Positions 24,785 through 33,900 are shown, counted from the stretch's first letter. The stretch is 43,073 nucleotides of DNA from CAYLXP01 sp964387425 (GCA_964387425.1 CAYLXP010000024.1:1-43073); one strand, 5' to 3'. Notes: generated from the letters alone by a model not told the origin. Numbers and translations are program-made.

Positions 24785-25783
24785 GTGCCTACGCCTGAAG
24801 CAGAACTTGCCGCCGGCATTGCCGCCTTAGATGGCACGACGCCGTCCCTCGCTTGGGATGATGAGCGGGCAGACGCGTTCCGGTTACTTGAAAAGGTGCT
24901 GAACGGGAATTGCGGCGAAGGCGGGACTTTCGATCTCTACCACGTTGATCCAAACCCGGTGTGGGAAGCTGTTCTTCCCCGAATCGAGGCAGCCGTTTGT
25001 GGCGCGAAGACTGCCAGGGTACCGGCGGACTCCGTACATCTCCGACAACTCTACGGCAGTGGGATGCTCTTCAAATCGGGAGACCAGGTGCTCGGCTTCG
25101 ATGTAATCCCCATGCCTCCTTTCTTTGGTTGGACGGAACCGGAAGGGCTGACGGAACGGATCGCCGATGCTCTTGATGCCCTGTTTGTCACCCACCGCCA
25201 CGAAGACCATTGTGACAAGGCCCTGGTTCAAGCCTGCCTGCGGAAGGGCGTTCCTGTTTTTCTGCCCGACAGCATTGCAGACACGCTCCCCCATTCCCCT
25301 CATCTCTATTCCATGGCGGATGGGACGAAAGGGCGCGTCGGCAAAGTCCAGGTAACGGCGCGTCTCGGTTTCCATCTCTGGCGTGAAGAAATCAACTCAC
25401 CTCAACTCATCTACTATGAAGTGACGCTGCCTAACGGCTATGCCTTCATCTTTGGCGGCGATGTCGACTACACCAAGCGGTTCGAGCGGACGGAAGGTAA
25501 GCACATCGACCTGGTTGTGATTCCCTGGCGGGCGCCAAACCAGCGTTTCGAAGAAGGCCACGCAGAGCAGGAAGCCTCCATAGCCGATGCCATCCAGATT
25601 GCCCGGGAGCGCATCCAGCCCGCTGTATTGCTCCACAACCACTACGGAGAACTGGACCATATCTACAGCTGGGGCACAGGCGCATCCTACTCCATGGCCC
25701 TCGACCTGAAGCGCACCTGCCCCATACCGTCGGAAGTGCTCTTCTGGGGTGAAGGGCTGTTGCTATCCCGCCGGCAGGGATGA
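24785..25783 (+). CDS. Metallo-beta-lactamase-fold hydrolase (UlaG-like)
   Basis: The GTG at 24785 with AAAGG 5 bases upstream gives 332 residues. The metal motif is THRHEDH: His137, His139, Asp141 and His142 (HxHxDH). A later metal ligand candidate is Asp in FIFGGDVDYTKRF, and a C-terminal His lies in LLHNHYGEL. The pattern suggests a UlaG-like MBL hydrolase, a group of diverse phosphodiesterases and lactonases. The first 80 residues lack the fold and are unusual. A longer frame overlapping the peptidase gene by 275 bases exists but has no support. It lies 28 bases after the peptidase stop, consistent with co-transcription. Substrate unknown. Confidence 0.75.
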   Translation: MPTPEAELAAGIAALDGTTPSLAWDDERADAFRLLEKVLNGNCGEGGTFDLYHVDPNPVWEAVLPRIEAAVCGAKTARVPADSVHLRQLYGSGMLFKSGDQVLGFDVIPMPPFFGWTEPEGLTERIADALDALFVTHRHEDHCDKALVQACLRKGVPVFLPDSIADTLPHSPHLYSMADGTKGRVGKVQVTARLGFHLWREEINSPQLIYYEVTLPNGYAFIFGGDVDYTKRFERTEGKHIDLVVIPWRAPNQRFEEGHAEQEASIADAIQIARERIQPAVLLHNHYGELDHIYSWGTGASYSMALDLKRTCPIPSEVLFWGEGLLLSRRQG

Positions 25784-25859
25784 TCCCGGCTTTTCCCTTT
25801 CCCTTCACCGGTGTTGCCAATAGAGTGACAGTTGATCCTACTTTTTGAAGGAACTCACC

Positions 25860-26702
25860 ATGGATGTTACTGAGCTGCTCTTACGCGTTGCGCTGGGCCT
25901 GGTAATCGGTTTTTGCATTGGACTCACCGGAGTGGGTGGCGGCGTGCTGGTCATGCCGACACTGACACTGCTGCTCAAGCTGGATGCATCCATGGCCGTT
26001 GGCACAGCCAGTCTCTATTCATTTCTCACGAAAGTCACGGCCTCCTACCACCACTACCGCCTCAAGACGGTGGACTCCAAGACAACAGCCATCTTTCTGG
26101 CGGGAGCCATTCCTGCCAATATTGCGATTTCGGCGGTGATCAACCGCTACGTAAAACGTGTTGCCGAAGATGCATTGGCCCTGGAGCGATTCCAGGAAGG
26201 GTTGCGCATGTTCATCGCAGGCGTCATCCTTGTCGCCGCCACGCTGCTGGTCGCGAACCTGGTTAAGAAGATCAGAGGCAAGAAGGCCCAGCCCAAGCCC
26301 GGTTCGTTTGCCCATGTCATCGAGAATCACGCCGGCTTCCGGGCCCTTGTGACGGTGGCGATCGGCATCCTCGTCGGCGCCCTCATCGGAGCAACTTCCA
26401 TCGGTGGAGGCGTTATCATCATCCCGCTCTTCATCATCTTCCTCGCCATGCCGCCCAGCAAGACGGTTGGGACGTCGATTGTAATCGCGGTGATCCTCAC
26501 ACTGATCACGTCTGCGGCCTACCTGATCGGGGGGCAAATGGACCTGCGCACGGCTATTTCCATGGCAGTCGGCTCAACCGTTGGCGTCTCCTTCGGCAGC
26601 AAATTATCGGTCCGGATGCCGGAAACATTGCTGCAAACAATCGTGATTGGCGTTATCATCATTTCCGGTATCCTGATGATGTTCAGAGGAGCCGCTCACT
26701 GA
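25860..26702 (+). CDS. TauE/SafE-family sulfite/organosulfonate exporter-like permease
   Basis: The ATG at 25860 has AAGGAA 6 bases upstream and gives 280 residues; a TTG at 25845 is in frame but lies before that ribosome binding site. The protein has about eight membrane segments in two halves, each with the glycine-rich family signature: FCIGLTGVGGGVLVMPTLT near residue 18 and GALIGATSIGGGVIIIPLF near 175. Family members move sulfite, sulfoacetate or related anions across the inner membrane; the substrate here cannot be told. It is followed 13 bases later by corA, so the two transporters are probably co-expressed. Confidence 0.87.
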   Translation: MDVTELLLRVALGLVIGFCIGLTGVGGGVLVMPTLTLLLKLDASMAVGTASLYSFLTKVTASYHHYRLKTVDSKTTAIFLAGAIPANIAISAVINRYVKRVAEDALALERFQEGLRMFIAGVILVAATLLVANLVKKIRGKKAQPKPGSFAHVIENHAGFRALVTVAIGILVGALIGATSIGGGVIIIPLFIIFLAMPPSKTVGTSIVIAVILTLITSAAYLIGGQMDLRTAISMAVGSTVGVSFGSKLSVRMPETLLQTIVIGVIIISGILMMFRGAAH

Positions 26703-26715
26703 TCGGAGGTTGGTG

Positions 26716-27813
26716 ATGGCAAAACGACGCACGAAGCAGATTCAACCCGTTAGGCCGCATAGACCCCGGCGCTCCAAGAAGGCAGGGCTGCCACCCGGCT
26801 CACCCGTCTTCCTTGGCAAGAAGCGCGTCGACGACGTAACCATCACTGTAATGGACTACGAAGATGGCGAGGTCCACGAAGCCGCCATCGACTCGCCCGA
26901 GGCGTGTCGTCCTTATCTCGGCACTGACTCGGTCACCTGGATCAACGTCATCGGCCTGCACGATGCCGAAGTGCTCAGCGAATTGGGTGCTGTGTTGGAC
27001 ATCCATCCGCTCGTCGTCGAAGACATCCTCAACACGGCGCAGCGCCCCAGCCTCGAGGACCATGGCTCGTACATCTTCTGCGTCGTCAAGATGTTCTACC
27101 GGGGAGAGGGCCACGGGGCTATCGTGTCTGAGCAGGTCAGTCTCGTGCTGGGACGCGGCTGCCTGGTGACATTCCAGGAAGTGGAGGGTGATGTCTTCGG
27201 CGTCATCCGAGACCGGATTCGCGACGGCCAGGGGCGCATCCGCAGGATGGGATGCGACTACCTGGCTTATGCCCTGCTCGACGCCATCGTCGACAACTAC
27301 TTTGTTGTGCTGGAGGATGTGGGCGACAGGATCGAAGACCTGGAAGAGCGGGTCCTGGACCATCCGGATCCGAAGTCACTTCAGGGCATCCATCGTCTAA
27401 AGCGCGACATGATATTCATGCGTAAGAACCTCTGGCCGCTACGCGAGGTCGTCAACAACCTCGACCGCTCAGAGAGCGATCTCATCAGCAAGGGGTTAAC
27501 ACCCTACCTACGTGATCTCTACGAACACACCTTCCAGGTCATTGATACCGTCGAGACCTGGCGAGACATGCTCTCGGGAGCCCTCGACATCTACATGACC
27601 GGCGTCAGCAATCGCATGAACGAAGTCATGAAGGTACTCACAGTCATTGCCACCATCTTCATCCCTCTCACCTTCGTGGCCGGCATCTACGGCATGAACT
27701 TCAAGCATATGCCCGAGCTGGACTGGCTATTCGCCTACCCCGCCGTCCTTTTCATCATGCTGATCATCGGCGTCGGCATGGCCATCTTCTTCAAACGCAA
27801 GAGATGGTGGTAG
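26716..27813 (+). CDS. corA: CorA-family magnesium/cobalt transporter
   Basis: The protein has 365 residues from the ATG at 26716, which follows GGAGG (26705-26709) by 6 bases. It shows the CorA layout: a basic N-terminal tail, a large cytosolic alpha/beta domain (VVEDILNTAQRPSLEDHGSY), a long stalk helix ending in FIPLTFVAGIYGMNF and two C-terminal membrane helices. YGMNF is the ion-selectivity signature of the pentameric Mg channel. The very C terminus is basic (KRKRWW). Two in-frame earlier codons (TTG 26710, GTG 26713) lie inside or too close to the ribosome binding site. It is probably co-transcribed with the TauE gene. Confidence 0.93.
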   Translation: MAKRRTKQIQPVRPHRPRRSKKAGLPPGSPVFLGKKRVDDVTITVMDYEDGEVHEAAIDSPEACRPYLGTDSVTWINVIGLHDAEVLSELGAVLDIHPLVVEDILNTAQRPSLEDHGSYIFCVVKMFYRGEGHGAIVSEQVSLVLGRGCLVTFQEVEGDVFGVIRDRIRDGQGRIRRMGCDYLAYALLDAIVDNYFVVLEDVGDRIEDLEERVLDHPDPKSLQGIHRLKRDMIFMRKNLWPLREVVNNLDRSESDLISKGLTPYLRDLYEHTFQVIDTVETWRDMLSGALDIYMTGVSNRMNEVMKVLTVIATIFIPLTFVAGIYGMNFKHMPELDWLFAYPAVLFIMLIIGVGMAIFFKRKRWW

Positions 27814-27848
27814 CTGTGGGTGTATCTGACGTCGAGCACTATGTTCTT

Positions 27849-29357
27849 ATGAAGAAGCTGCAAGTGATATCGCTGGTTCTCTGGGTATTGTCCCTGCCGT
27901 ACACTGCGGCCGCGGCACTCCCTCCAGGCGAGTTCACCGGCCAGGCTACACGCAACCAACCGCATCACTTGACAGGCATATACTCCCTTCCGCGACTGCC
28001 TTCCGACGTCAAGGGGCGTTTCGGTGCCTCCTACACCAAGCTCAAGTATCATCCGGACTGGGACAGACAATGGCGGGTGAGCGAGCATCCCGACGTGGTT
28101 GTGAGGTTCGACAGCTATGCCCACCAATTCGTCTTCTGGCGGGGCACCAGCTATATCCCGTGCTGGGTCACCGACACCGGCATCTGGTACACCAACGAAC
28201 ACGTGGAACGTCTGGGTGGCCACAGCCCGAACACCGAGGGTTGTGTCGAACCCATGTCGGACAAACAGTGCCGATTCTCTCATGTTCGCGTGATAGAGAA
28301 CAACAAAGCGCGCGTCGTCGTCCATTGGCGCTATGCACCCATCGATGTTCACTACAACCATCCCTTTCGCGATGATTCGACCGGATGGAGTGACTGGGTC
28401 GACGAGTACTACACGGTGTATCCGGACGCTGTCAGCGTGCGCAAGGCCACGCTACACACAACCCGTCCCGATCTGTGGGCCGAATACCAGGAGTCAATCG
28501 TCATTAACCCGCCGGGCACAGTACCGGAGGACAACATCGCGCTTGGCGCCGTCAGCCTCGCCAACCTGAAGGGCGAAAGCAGGGTACACTACTGGACGAA
28601 AGCGGGTGCGCCCGACTTCGGTTCTCCAAAGGGCGCCAACATCTTGAAGATTAACCTCAAGGCCAAACAGACCCCCTTCGCCATCGTACCTCCTGCCGAG
28701 GACGACGCCGATATGGTCACACCCTACAAAGGACATGCGCCGACCTCGAGCTTCCACTTCTGGGACCATTGGCCCGTCTCGCAAGATGCGACAGATGGGC
28801 GGATCGCGACCTCCAGTGACCGCCCCTCGCACACTTCCCTCTGTCACATGGGACTGAAGTTCCTGGACTGGGAACGAATTCGAGAACAGCGGAATCAGTC
28901 CAGCCCCGTGCGCTGGCCGTATCATGCCAAGGGTAAGACGTGGCGCACCAAGGTCATGTTGCACGGCATGACCGGGAAGCCGGTTGCCTCACTAGTTCCT
29001 TTAGCCAGGTCCTGGTTGTACGCACCAGAGCTGGATGTGCACGGCGCCGGGTATGCCTGCAAGGGTTACGATCGGGCTACGAGGAGCTACGGCCTTGTCA
29101 ACAAGCCCCCGGGACAACCAGGGGAACTGACCATCCATATGGGCGGCAGCGAGGAACGTCCAGTGATCAATCCGGCCTTTGTGATCGAGAATTGGGGCGA
29201 GAGTGGAGCCGCGCTGACTATCAACGGAAAACGAATACAGCCTGGACCCGATTTCCGGGCGGGACACCGCGAGACTCTTGAGACCGTTGACCTGGTCGTC
29301 TGGATTCGAGTCGAATCCACCAAAACCGTAATGATCTCGCTCTCACCAATACCGTGA
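27849..29357 (+). CDS. Secreted protein of unknown function
   Basis: From the ATG at 27849 the protein has 502 residues and begins with a signal peptide (MKKLQVISLVLWVLSLPYTA) and a likely cleavage after the Ala run. The mature part is rich in Trp, Tyr and His and in alternating beta-strand patterns, for example ARVVVHWRYAPIDVHYNHPF and WVDEYYTVYPDAVSVRKATL. These resemble beta-sandwich domains acting on or binding carbohydrates, but I do not recognise a family. Seven cysteines occur in the mature part. It follows corA by 35 bases with a poor ribosome binding site. A longer reading to 27804 overlaps corA. No function is assigned. Confidence 0.7.
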   Translation: MKKLQVISLVLWVLSLPYTAAAALPPGEFTGQATRNQPHHLTGIYSLPRLPSDVKGRFGASYTKLKYHPDWDRQWRVSEHPDVVVRFDSYAHQFVFWRGTSYIPCWVTDTGIWYTNEHVERLGGHSPNTEGCVEPMSDKQCRFSHVRVIENNKARVVVHWRYAPIDVHYNHPFRDDSTGWSDWVDEYYTVYPDAVSVRKATLHTTRPDLWAEYQESIVINPPGTVPEDNIALGAVSLANLKGESRVHYWTKAGAPDFGSPKGANILKINLKAKQTPFAIVPPAEDDADMVTPYKGHAPTSSFHFWDHWPVSQDATDGRIATSSDRPSHTSLCHMGLKFLDWERIREQRNQSSPVRWPYHAKGKTWRTKVMLHGMTGKPVASLVPLARSWLYAPELDVHGAGYACKGYDRATRSYGLVNKPPGQPGELTIHMGGSEERPVINPAFVIENWGESGAALTINGKRIQPGPDFRAGHRETLETVDLVVWIRVESTKTVMISLSPIP

Positions 29358-29410
29358 TCTGCACATTGGAGTGAGAGAGCTCGCGACTTATCGATTGGGA
29401 ACTGCGCGCG

Positions 29411-29440
29411 TTGACACCTTGTGCGAACTGTCGGTATAAT
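29411..29440 (+). promoter_or_regulatory. Perfect-consensus sigma-70-type promoter
   Basis: TTGACA (29411-29416) and TATAAT (29435-29440), both perfect, are separated by 18 bases. The expected start of transcription, 6-8 bases after the -10 box, falls at 29447-29448, on the A of the phosphorylase ATG. The mRNA is therefore predicted to be leaderless or nearly so. Confidence 0.8.
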
Positions 29441-29447
29441 GCGCGGC

Positions 29448-30764
29448 ATGCTGCCACAGTGGGTTATCGAAAAAAAGCGCGACGGACATGCGCTCGAAGA
29501 AGGCGTCATCCGGGATTTCATCGCGGCTTACGCCGACGGCAGCATTCCCGACTACCAGATGGCCGCCTTCGCCATGGCCGTCTTCTTCCAGGGCATGACC
29601 TTCGACGAGGTGACCATCCTCACCGACGCCATGATGCGCTCAGGCGATCTGATCGACACCAGCTCGCTATCCCTACCCACGGCCGACAAACACTCTACGG
29701 GCGGAATCGGCGACAAGGTGTCGCTGATTCTCGCCCCACTTGTTGCCTGCTGCGGAGTCGGTGTTCCGATGTTGTCCGGCCGCGGTCTCGGCATCACGGG
29801 CGGCACGCTCGACAAACTGGAATCCATCCCCGGCTATCGTACGGACCTCTCTCCGGATGAATTTCTCGCCACCGTCGCTGAATGCGGTTGCGTCATCACG
29901 GGGCAGACTTCCGAGCTGGCCCCGGCCGATAAGAAGCTCTATGCCTTGCGCGACGTCACCGGCACCGTACCCTCAATCCCGCTCATCTCCGCCAGCATCA
30001 TGTCCAAGAAGCTGGCCGAGGGTGCGGCCAACCTCGTCCTCGACGTGAAGTGGGGTAGCGGCGCGTTCATGAAGACCGCCGAGGATGCTCGCGAGCTGGC
30101 GCGCACCATGGTGGCCATCGGCGACCGCATGGGACGCGGGATGACAGCCCTTCTGACGGACATGAACCAACCGCTTGGTTGTGCTGCCGGAAACAGCGTC
30201 GAGGTCATCGAGACAGTAGAAGCCCTCCAGGGCAACGGTCCTGCCGACCTGATGGATGTGACCCTCGCGCTTTGCGCCGAAATGCTTGTTCTGGCAAGGA
30301 AGGCGGAGACCAACGCGGCGGCGATGGAAACGCTCCAAGCCAAGCTGGCATCGGGCGAAGCGTTCGAGAAACTCAAAGAGATGGTCGCCCTGCAAGGCGG
30401 GGACACAACGGTCCTCGACGACACCTCCAGGTTACCGCAGGCGGGCAAGGTCGAAGCGCTTCCAGCCGATCGCGGCGGTGTCGTCACAGAGGTTAATGCC
30501 GACAAGATCGGCCGTGCCGTGCTCGTGCTGGGAGGCGGGCGGGCCCAAGTTACAGACATCATCGATCCGGCTGTTGGCATCACCCATCTGTGCACGGTTG
30601 GCGATCAGGTAGAACCCGGAGATCGGCTGCTCGAGATCCATGCCAACGATAGCGAGAAACTGGCCGAGGCCCGCCGCTTGGCAACCGAGGCCATCAACAT
30701 TGCCGACGGTGAAGTAACACCGCGAGACCTGATTGTGGAAACCATCCGCCCGGAGGACCTATGA
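29448..30764 (+). CDS. deoA: Thymidine/pyrimidine-nucleoside phosphorylase
   Basis: The enzyme cleaves thymidine, deoxyuridine or uridine with phosphate to the free base and (deoxy)ribose 1-phosphate. The ATG at 29448 gives 438 residues starting MLPQWVIEKKRDGHALEEG, the normal N terminus. Typical motifs are KHSTGGIGDKVSLILAP, GRGLGITGGTLDKLESIPGY, GQTSELAPADKKLYALRDVT and LLTDMNQPLG. Whether it is a strict thymidine phosphorylase (DeoA) or a broad pyrimidine phosphorylase (Pdp) cannot be decided from motifs. Two upstream in-frame codons (GTG 29421, ATG 29439) fall within the promoter and are rejected. The stop overlaps the cytidine deaminase ATG. The strong promoter suggests steady expression. 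Confidence 0.92.
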   Translation: MLPQWVIEKKRDGHALEEGVIRDFIAAYADGSIPDYQMAAFAMAVFFQGMTFDEVTILTDAMMRSGDLIDTSSLSLPTADKHSTGGIGDKVSLILAPLVACCGVGVPMLSGRGLGITGGTLDKLESIPGYRTDLSPDEFLATVAECGCVITGQTSELAPADKKLYALRDVTGTVPSIPLISASIMSKKLAEGAANLVLDVKWGSGAFMKTAEDARELARTMVAIGDRMGRGMTALLTDMNQPLGCAAGNSVEVIETVEALQGNGPADLMDVTLALCAEMLVLARKAETNAAAMETLQAKLASGEAFEKLKEMVALQGGDTTVLDDTSRLPQAGKVEALPADRGGVVTEVNADKIGRAVLVLGGGRAQVTDIIDPAVGITHLCTVGDQVEPGDRLLEIHANDSEKLAEARRLATEAINIADGEVTPRDLIVETIRPEDL

Positions 30765-31162
30765 GCCAGGTGAGTCATCAGCAACTCGTTCAAGCCGCGG
30801 TTGACGCCGCGTCTAACGCTCACTGCCCCTACTCGGGCTTCCGGGTCGGGGCGGCACTCCTGGCAGAAGACGGCCGCATCTATTGCGGCGTCAACGTGGA
30901 GAACGCCTCCTACGGTCTCACGATCTGTGCTGAACGCAGTGCGATGTGTGCGGCCATAACGGAGGGGAGTCGTGATTTCGAGGCTATTGCCATCGTCGCA
31001 TCCGGTGACGATCCGCCCTCCCCCTGTGGTGCGTGCCGCCAGGTGTTGGCGGAATTCTGCTCCACCGATTTCACCATTCTGCTGGCCACCTTGGCCAAAC
31101 CGGACGATGTCGCCGTCTATCGACTCGACGAACTCCTCCCCCATGCCTTTACACTGAAATGA
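30761..31162 (+). CDS. cdd: Cytidine deaminase
   Basis: This 133-residue, probably tetrameric enzyme deaminates cytidine and deoxycytidine to uridine and deoxyuridine. Zinc ligands are Cys56 in TICAERSA, with catalytic Glu58, and Cys89 and Cys92 in PCGACRQVL. The N-terminal CPYSGFRVGAALL is also typical. The ATG overlaps the phosphorylase stop, so the pair is translationally coupled: deamination feeds uridine to the phosphorylase for pyrimidine salvage. The PIN-PhoH gene follows 25 bases later. Confidence 0.95.
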   Translation: MSQVSHQQLVQAAVDAASNAHCPYSGFRVGAALLAEDGRIYCGVNVENASYGLTICAERSAMCAAITEGSRDFEAIAIVASGDDPPSPCGACRQVLAEFCSTDFTILLATLAKPDDVAVYRLDELLPHAFTLK

Positions 31163-31187
31163 ACTCCGAAACGGACGGAACCTATAC

Positions 31188-32552
31188 ATGACCGCACGCA
31201 AACCCAAGAAGACCGCCGAATCGAAAAAGACCTTCGTTCTCGACACGAATGTGTTGCTGCATAATGCCGAGTGCATCGAAGCCTTCGCTGACAATCATGT
31301 TGTCATCCCGATGGCGGTGATTGAGGAACTGGACAACTTCAAGTCGCATAGCAACGAACTGGGACGCAATGCGCGCCACGTTATTCGTCGGCTCGACACG
31401 CTGCGATCCAAGGGTAACCTGCGGGATGGTGTCCCGCTTCCGAACGGTGGGCGGCTGCAGATTCGCAGCGTGACGCTCGCATCTGCCGATGGCGTTCTCC
31501 AGGAGAACATCCCGGACAACCGCATACTTCGGCTCGCATACGAGCTTATGAGCGAAACGGGAGGCGTTACGTTTGTCAGCAAGGACATCAATGCGCGTCT
31601 CAAGTCGGACGCCATCGGTATCCCAGCCGTGGATTTTGAGAAGGAGAAAGTCAATTTCGATGAGCTGTACTCCGGCTACTCCGAGATCGAAACGACGACG
31701 GCCAATATCAACGGTTTCTTCAAAACACGCATCTACGAGAACAGTAAGCTTGGAACCTATCCCAATGAGTTCGTCATGATGCGCGAACGCACCAACCGCA
31801 AACGAAAAAAAACGGCGCTGGCCCGGGTTGTCGAGCCGGGAACCCTGATCCATCTGAGCAGCGATCTCGAGCAGGTCTGGAACGTGCAGGCGCGCAATCG
31901 TGAACAACGCATGGCCCTGGAGCTTCTGATGGACCCCAATGTCCAGATCGTGACGCTCGTCGGCCAAGCCGGCACAGGCAAGACGCTGCTCGCGCTGGCC
32001 GCCGCGCTGCATTGCACGCTGAAGCACCACCGCTATGACCGCATCCTGGTGTCGCGACCGATCATTCCCATGGGCAAGGACATCGGCTATCTCCCGGGTG
32101 CCAAGGAAGAAAAACTCGTGCACTGGATGCAACCGATCTTTGACAACCTGACCTATCTCATGCACGAAGGACCGACGCAGGTGACGGGCAAGAAGAAGGC
32201 CAAGATCACTCCCCGGGACCGGATTGAGGCGCTGCTCAGCAACAACACGGTCGTGCTGGAAGCGCTAACCTACATCCGCGGCCGATCCATTCCGGGGCAG
32301 TACGTGATCGTGGACGAAGCTCAGAACCTGACACCTCATGAGGTAAAGACCATCGTCAGCCGTGCTGGTGAAAACACCAAAATGGTACTCACCGGCGATC
32401 CCTACCAGATCGACAATCCCTACCTGGATGCATCCAGTAACGGCCTCACGTATGCAACTGAACGGCTCAAATCGCTGCGTATCCACGGCCACATGACCCT
32501 CAAAACCAGCGAACGCAGCGCCCTCGCCGCAGTCGCAGCCGAGTACCTGTAA
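31188..32552 (+). CDS. PIN-PhoH family protein (PhoH2-like)
   Basis: The 454-residue protein joins an N-terminal PIN ribonuclease domain (FVLDTNVLLHNAECIEAF near 15-32, VIEELDNFK, VSKDINARLK) to a C-terminal PhoH-type ATPase (GQAGTGKT at 259-266, YVIVDEAQNLTPHEVK and LTGDPYQID). PhoH2 proteins act as RNA helicase-nucleases; in some bacteria they belong to toxin-antitoxin pairs. No antitoxin-like small gene is beside it, so a housekeeping or stress role is more likely. It follows the pyrimidine-salvage genes closely. The 220-base gap after it holds heptamer repeats. Confidence 0.9.
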   Translation: MTARKPKKTAESKKTFVLDTNVLLHNAECIEAFADNHVVIPMAVIEELDNFKSHSNELGRNARHVIRRLDTLRSKGNLRDGVPLPNGGRLQIRSVTLASADGVLQENIPDNRILRLAYELMSETGGVTFVSKDINARLKSDAIGIPAVDFEKEKVNFDELYSGYSEIETTTANINGFFKTRIYENSKLGTYPNEFVMMRERTNRKRKKTALARVVEPGTLIHLSSDLEQVWNVQARNREQRMALELLMDPNVQIVTLVGQAGTGKTLLALAAALHCTLKHHRYDRILVSRPIIPMGKDIGYLPGAKEEKLVHWMQPIFDNLTYLMHEGPTQVTGKKKAKITPRDRIEALLSNNTVVLEALTYIRGRSIPGQYVIVDEAQNLTPHEVKTIVSRAGENTKMVLTGDPYQIDNPYLDASSNGLTYATERLKSLRIHGHMTLKTSERSALAAVAAEYL

Positions 32553-32586
32553 GCTGAACGAAGAGCGCTGAAAGAGGGACGTTGTG

Positions 32587-32677
32587 CCGGTGCGAAGCAC
32601 CCGGAATTCGCCCCTGACACCTGAAACCTGACACCTGACACCTTGTCTCTTAGCCTTGACGCGCCCCTGACACCTGC
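32587..32677. repeat. Hairpin plus heptamer array downstream of the PIN-PhoH gene
   Basis: CCGGTGC-GAA-GCACCCGG at 32587-32604 is a small hairpin. It is followed by 7-nt units CTGACAC, CTGAAAC, CTGACAC, CTGACAC and CTTGTCT at 32614-32648. CGCCCCTGACACCTG occurs at 32610-32624 and again at 32663-32677. No gene is seen between 32553 and 32772. Confidence 0.75.
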
Positions 32678-32772
32678 GTACGCTCCTGTTTCTCTTGGAA
32701 AAGCCGCATGGAATAGCTGTGGCTGAGTAGAATGGAAGAACACAGCCCACATGGGCATTCAGGAGCACGGAC

Positions 32773-33768
32773 ATGGCCGAAACAACCGAACACGATGCAC
32801 ATGGCGAATGGGTCACGTACAGACCCGATATCAAGATTCTCGACTGCACCGTCCGCGATGGTGGACTGATCAACGCTCACCAGTGGGACGATGCGTTTGT
32901 CAAAGCGGTCTATGACGCGAATGTGGCCGCTGGTGTTGACTACATGGAGTTCGGTTACAAGGGCGACAAGTCCATCTACGTGCCGACCGAGCACGGTCCC
33001 TGGAAGCACTGTGATGAAGACGTCCTGCGGCGCATTGTTGGCGAGAACGAGACGGACCTGAAGATCGCTGTCATGGCCGATGCCGAACGCACGGACTACA
33101 AGAATGACATTCAGCCCCGCAGCGAGAGTGTCATCGATCTCGTGCGCGTGGCCTGCTACATCCACCAGATCCCGCTTGCGATTGACATGGTCAAGGATGC
33201 AGTCGATAAGGGATACGAAGTGATGCTGCAGCTCATGGCTGTTTCAACGGTCCAGGAGAGCGATCTCGATGCAGCCCTGGAGATCGCGGCCACTTCAGAG
33301 GCCGCCGGCATCTACATTGTCGACAGCTTTGGCTCGCTCTACTCCGAGCAGATTCGCGCGCTCACCCAGAAGTACGCCAAGGCCATGGAGGGCACGGGTA
33401 AGGAGATCGGAATCCACGCGCACAACAACCAGCAACTGGCTTTTGCTAATACGGTCGAGGCTATTATTGCGGGCTGCAGCCGTGTGGACGCCACGATGGC
33501 AGGTATTGGACGCGGCGCAGGCAACTGCCCCATGGAACTGATCATGGGCTTCCTGCACAACCCGAAATTCCACATGCGCCCGATCCTGGAGTGCACCCAG
33601 AACGTCTTCCACCCGCTGGCCAACGAGCTCGACTGGGGTTACAGCATCCCTTACGCCATCACGGGACAGCTCAACCAGCACCCGCGTACCGCTATCGCGG
33701 CCCGAGCCGGCGACAACCCGGACGACTACGTCGCTTTCTACGATCAGTCGATCGAAGAAATGTCATAA
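32773..33768 (+). CDS. DRE-TIM metallolyase (4-hydroxy-2-oxovalerate aldolase/HMG-CoA lyase-like)
   Basis: The 331-residue protein has the family start ILDCTVRDGGLINAHQWDD, a variant of the D-x-T-x-RDG metal site. VDYMEFGYKG follows, and the second metal site is GIHAHNNQQLAFANTVEAI (HxHN). VDATMAGIGRGAGNCPMEL is the typical active-site loop. Family members cleave or condense oxo acids; MhpE/DmpG-type aldolases are closest by eye, but no partner acetaldehyde dehydrogenase is beside it, so the reaction is open. The 41-residue stretch before the barrel is short and hydrophilic. A heptamer array begins 2 bases after its stop. Confidence 0.8.
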   Translation: MAETTEHDAHGEWVTYRPDIKILDCTVRDGGLINAHQWDDAFVKAVYDANVAAGVDYMEFGYKGDKSIYVPTEHGPWKHCDEDVLRRIVGENETDLKIAVMADAERTDYKNDIQPRSESVIDLVRVACYIHQIPLAIDMVKDAVDKGYEVMLQLMAVSTVQESDLDAALEIAATSEAAGIYIVDSFGSLYSEQIRALTQKYAKAMEGTGKEIGIHAHNNQQLAFANTVEAIIAGCSRVDATMAGIGRGAGNCPMELIMGFLHNPKFHMRPILECTQNVFHPLANELDWGYSIPYAITGQLNQHPRTAIAARAGDNPDDYVAFYDQSIEEMS

Positions 33769-33769
33769 G

Positions 33770-33900
33770 GGTCATTGGTCATTGGTCATTGGTCATTGGT
33801 CATTTGCTAAGTCTAAGCGCCTGTGCCCCAGGGCCCAATGACCAATGACACGCCGTAGGCGTAAATGACTAATGACGGCGGCGAAGCCGCCAAATGACGC
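33770..33900. repeat. Perfect GGTCATT heptamer array with inverted degenerate copies
   Basis: Five perfect tandem GGTCATT units occupy 33770-33804, right after the aldolase stop. Inverted units AATGACC and AATGACA follow at 33837-33850, further AATGAC copies occur near 33873-33886 and 33892-33897. Small hairpins (GCCGTAGGC, GGCGGCGAAGCCGCC) lie between them. The segment fills the gap to the convergent dUTPase gene, whose last codons lie within a GCGAGCGAGC-rich run. Confidence 0.85.

Noticed and set aside
31188..32552. PIN-PhoH gene as half of a toxin-antitoxin pair
   Set aside because: No small antitoxin-like gene lies directly upstream; the neighbour is cytidine deaminase.
33770..33804. 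Tandem repeats resembling a CRISPR array
   Set aside because: The units are 7 bases and directly adjacent, with no unique spacers and no cas genes nearby.
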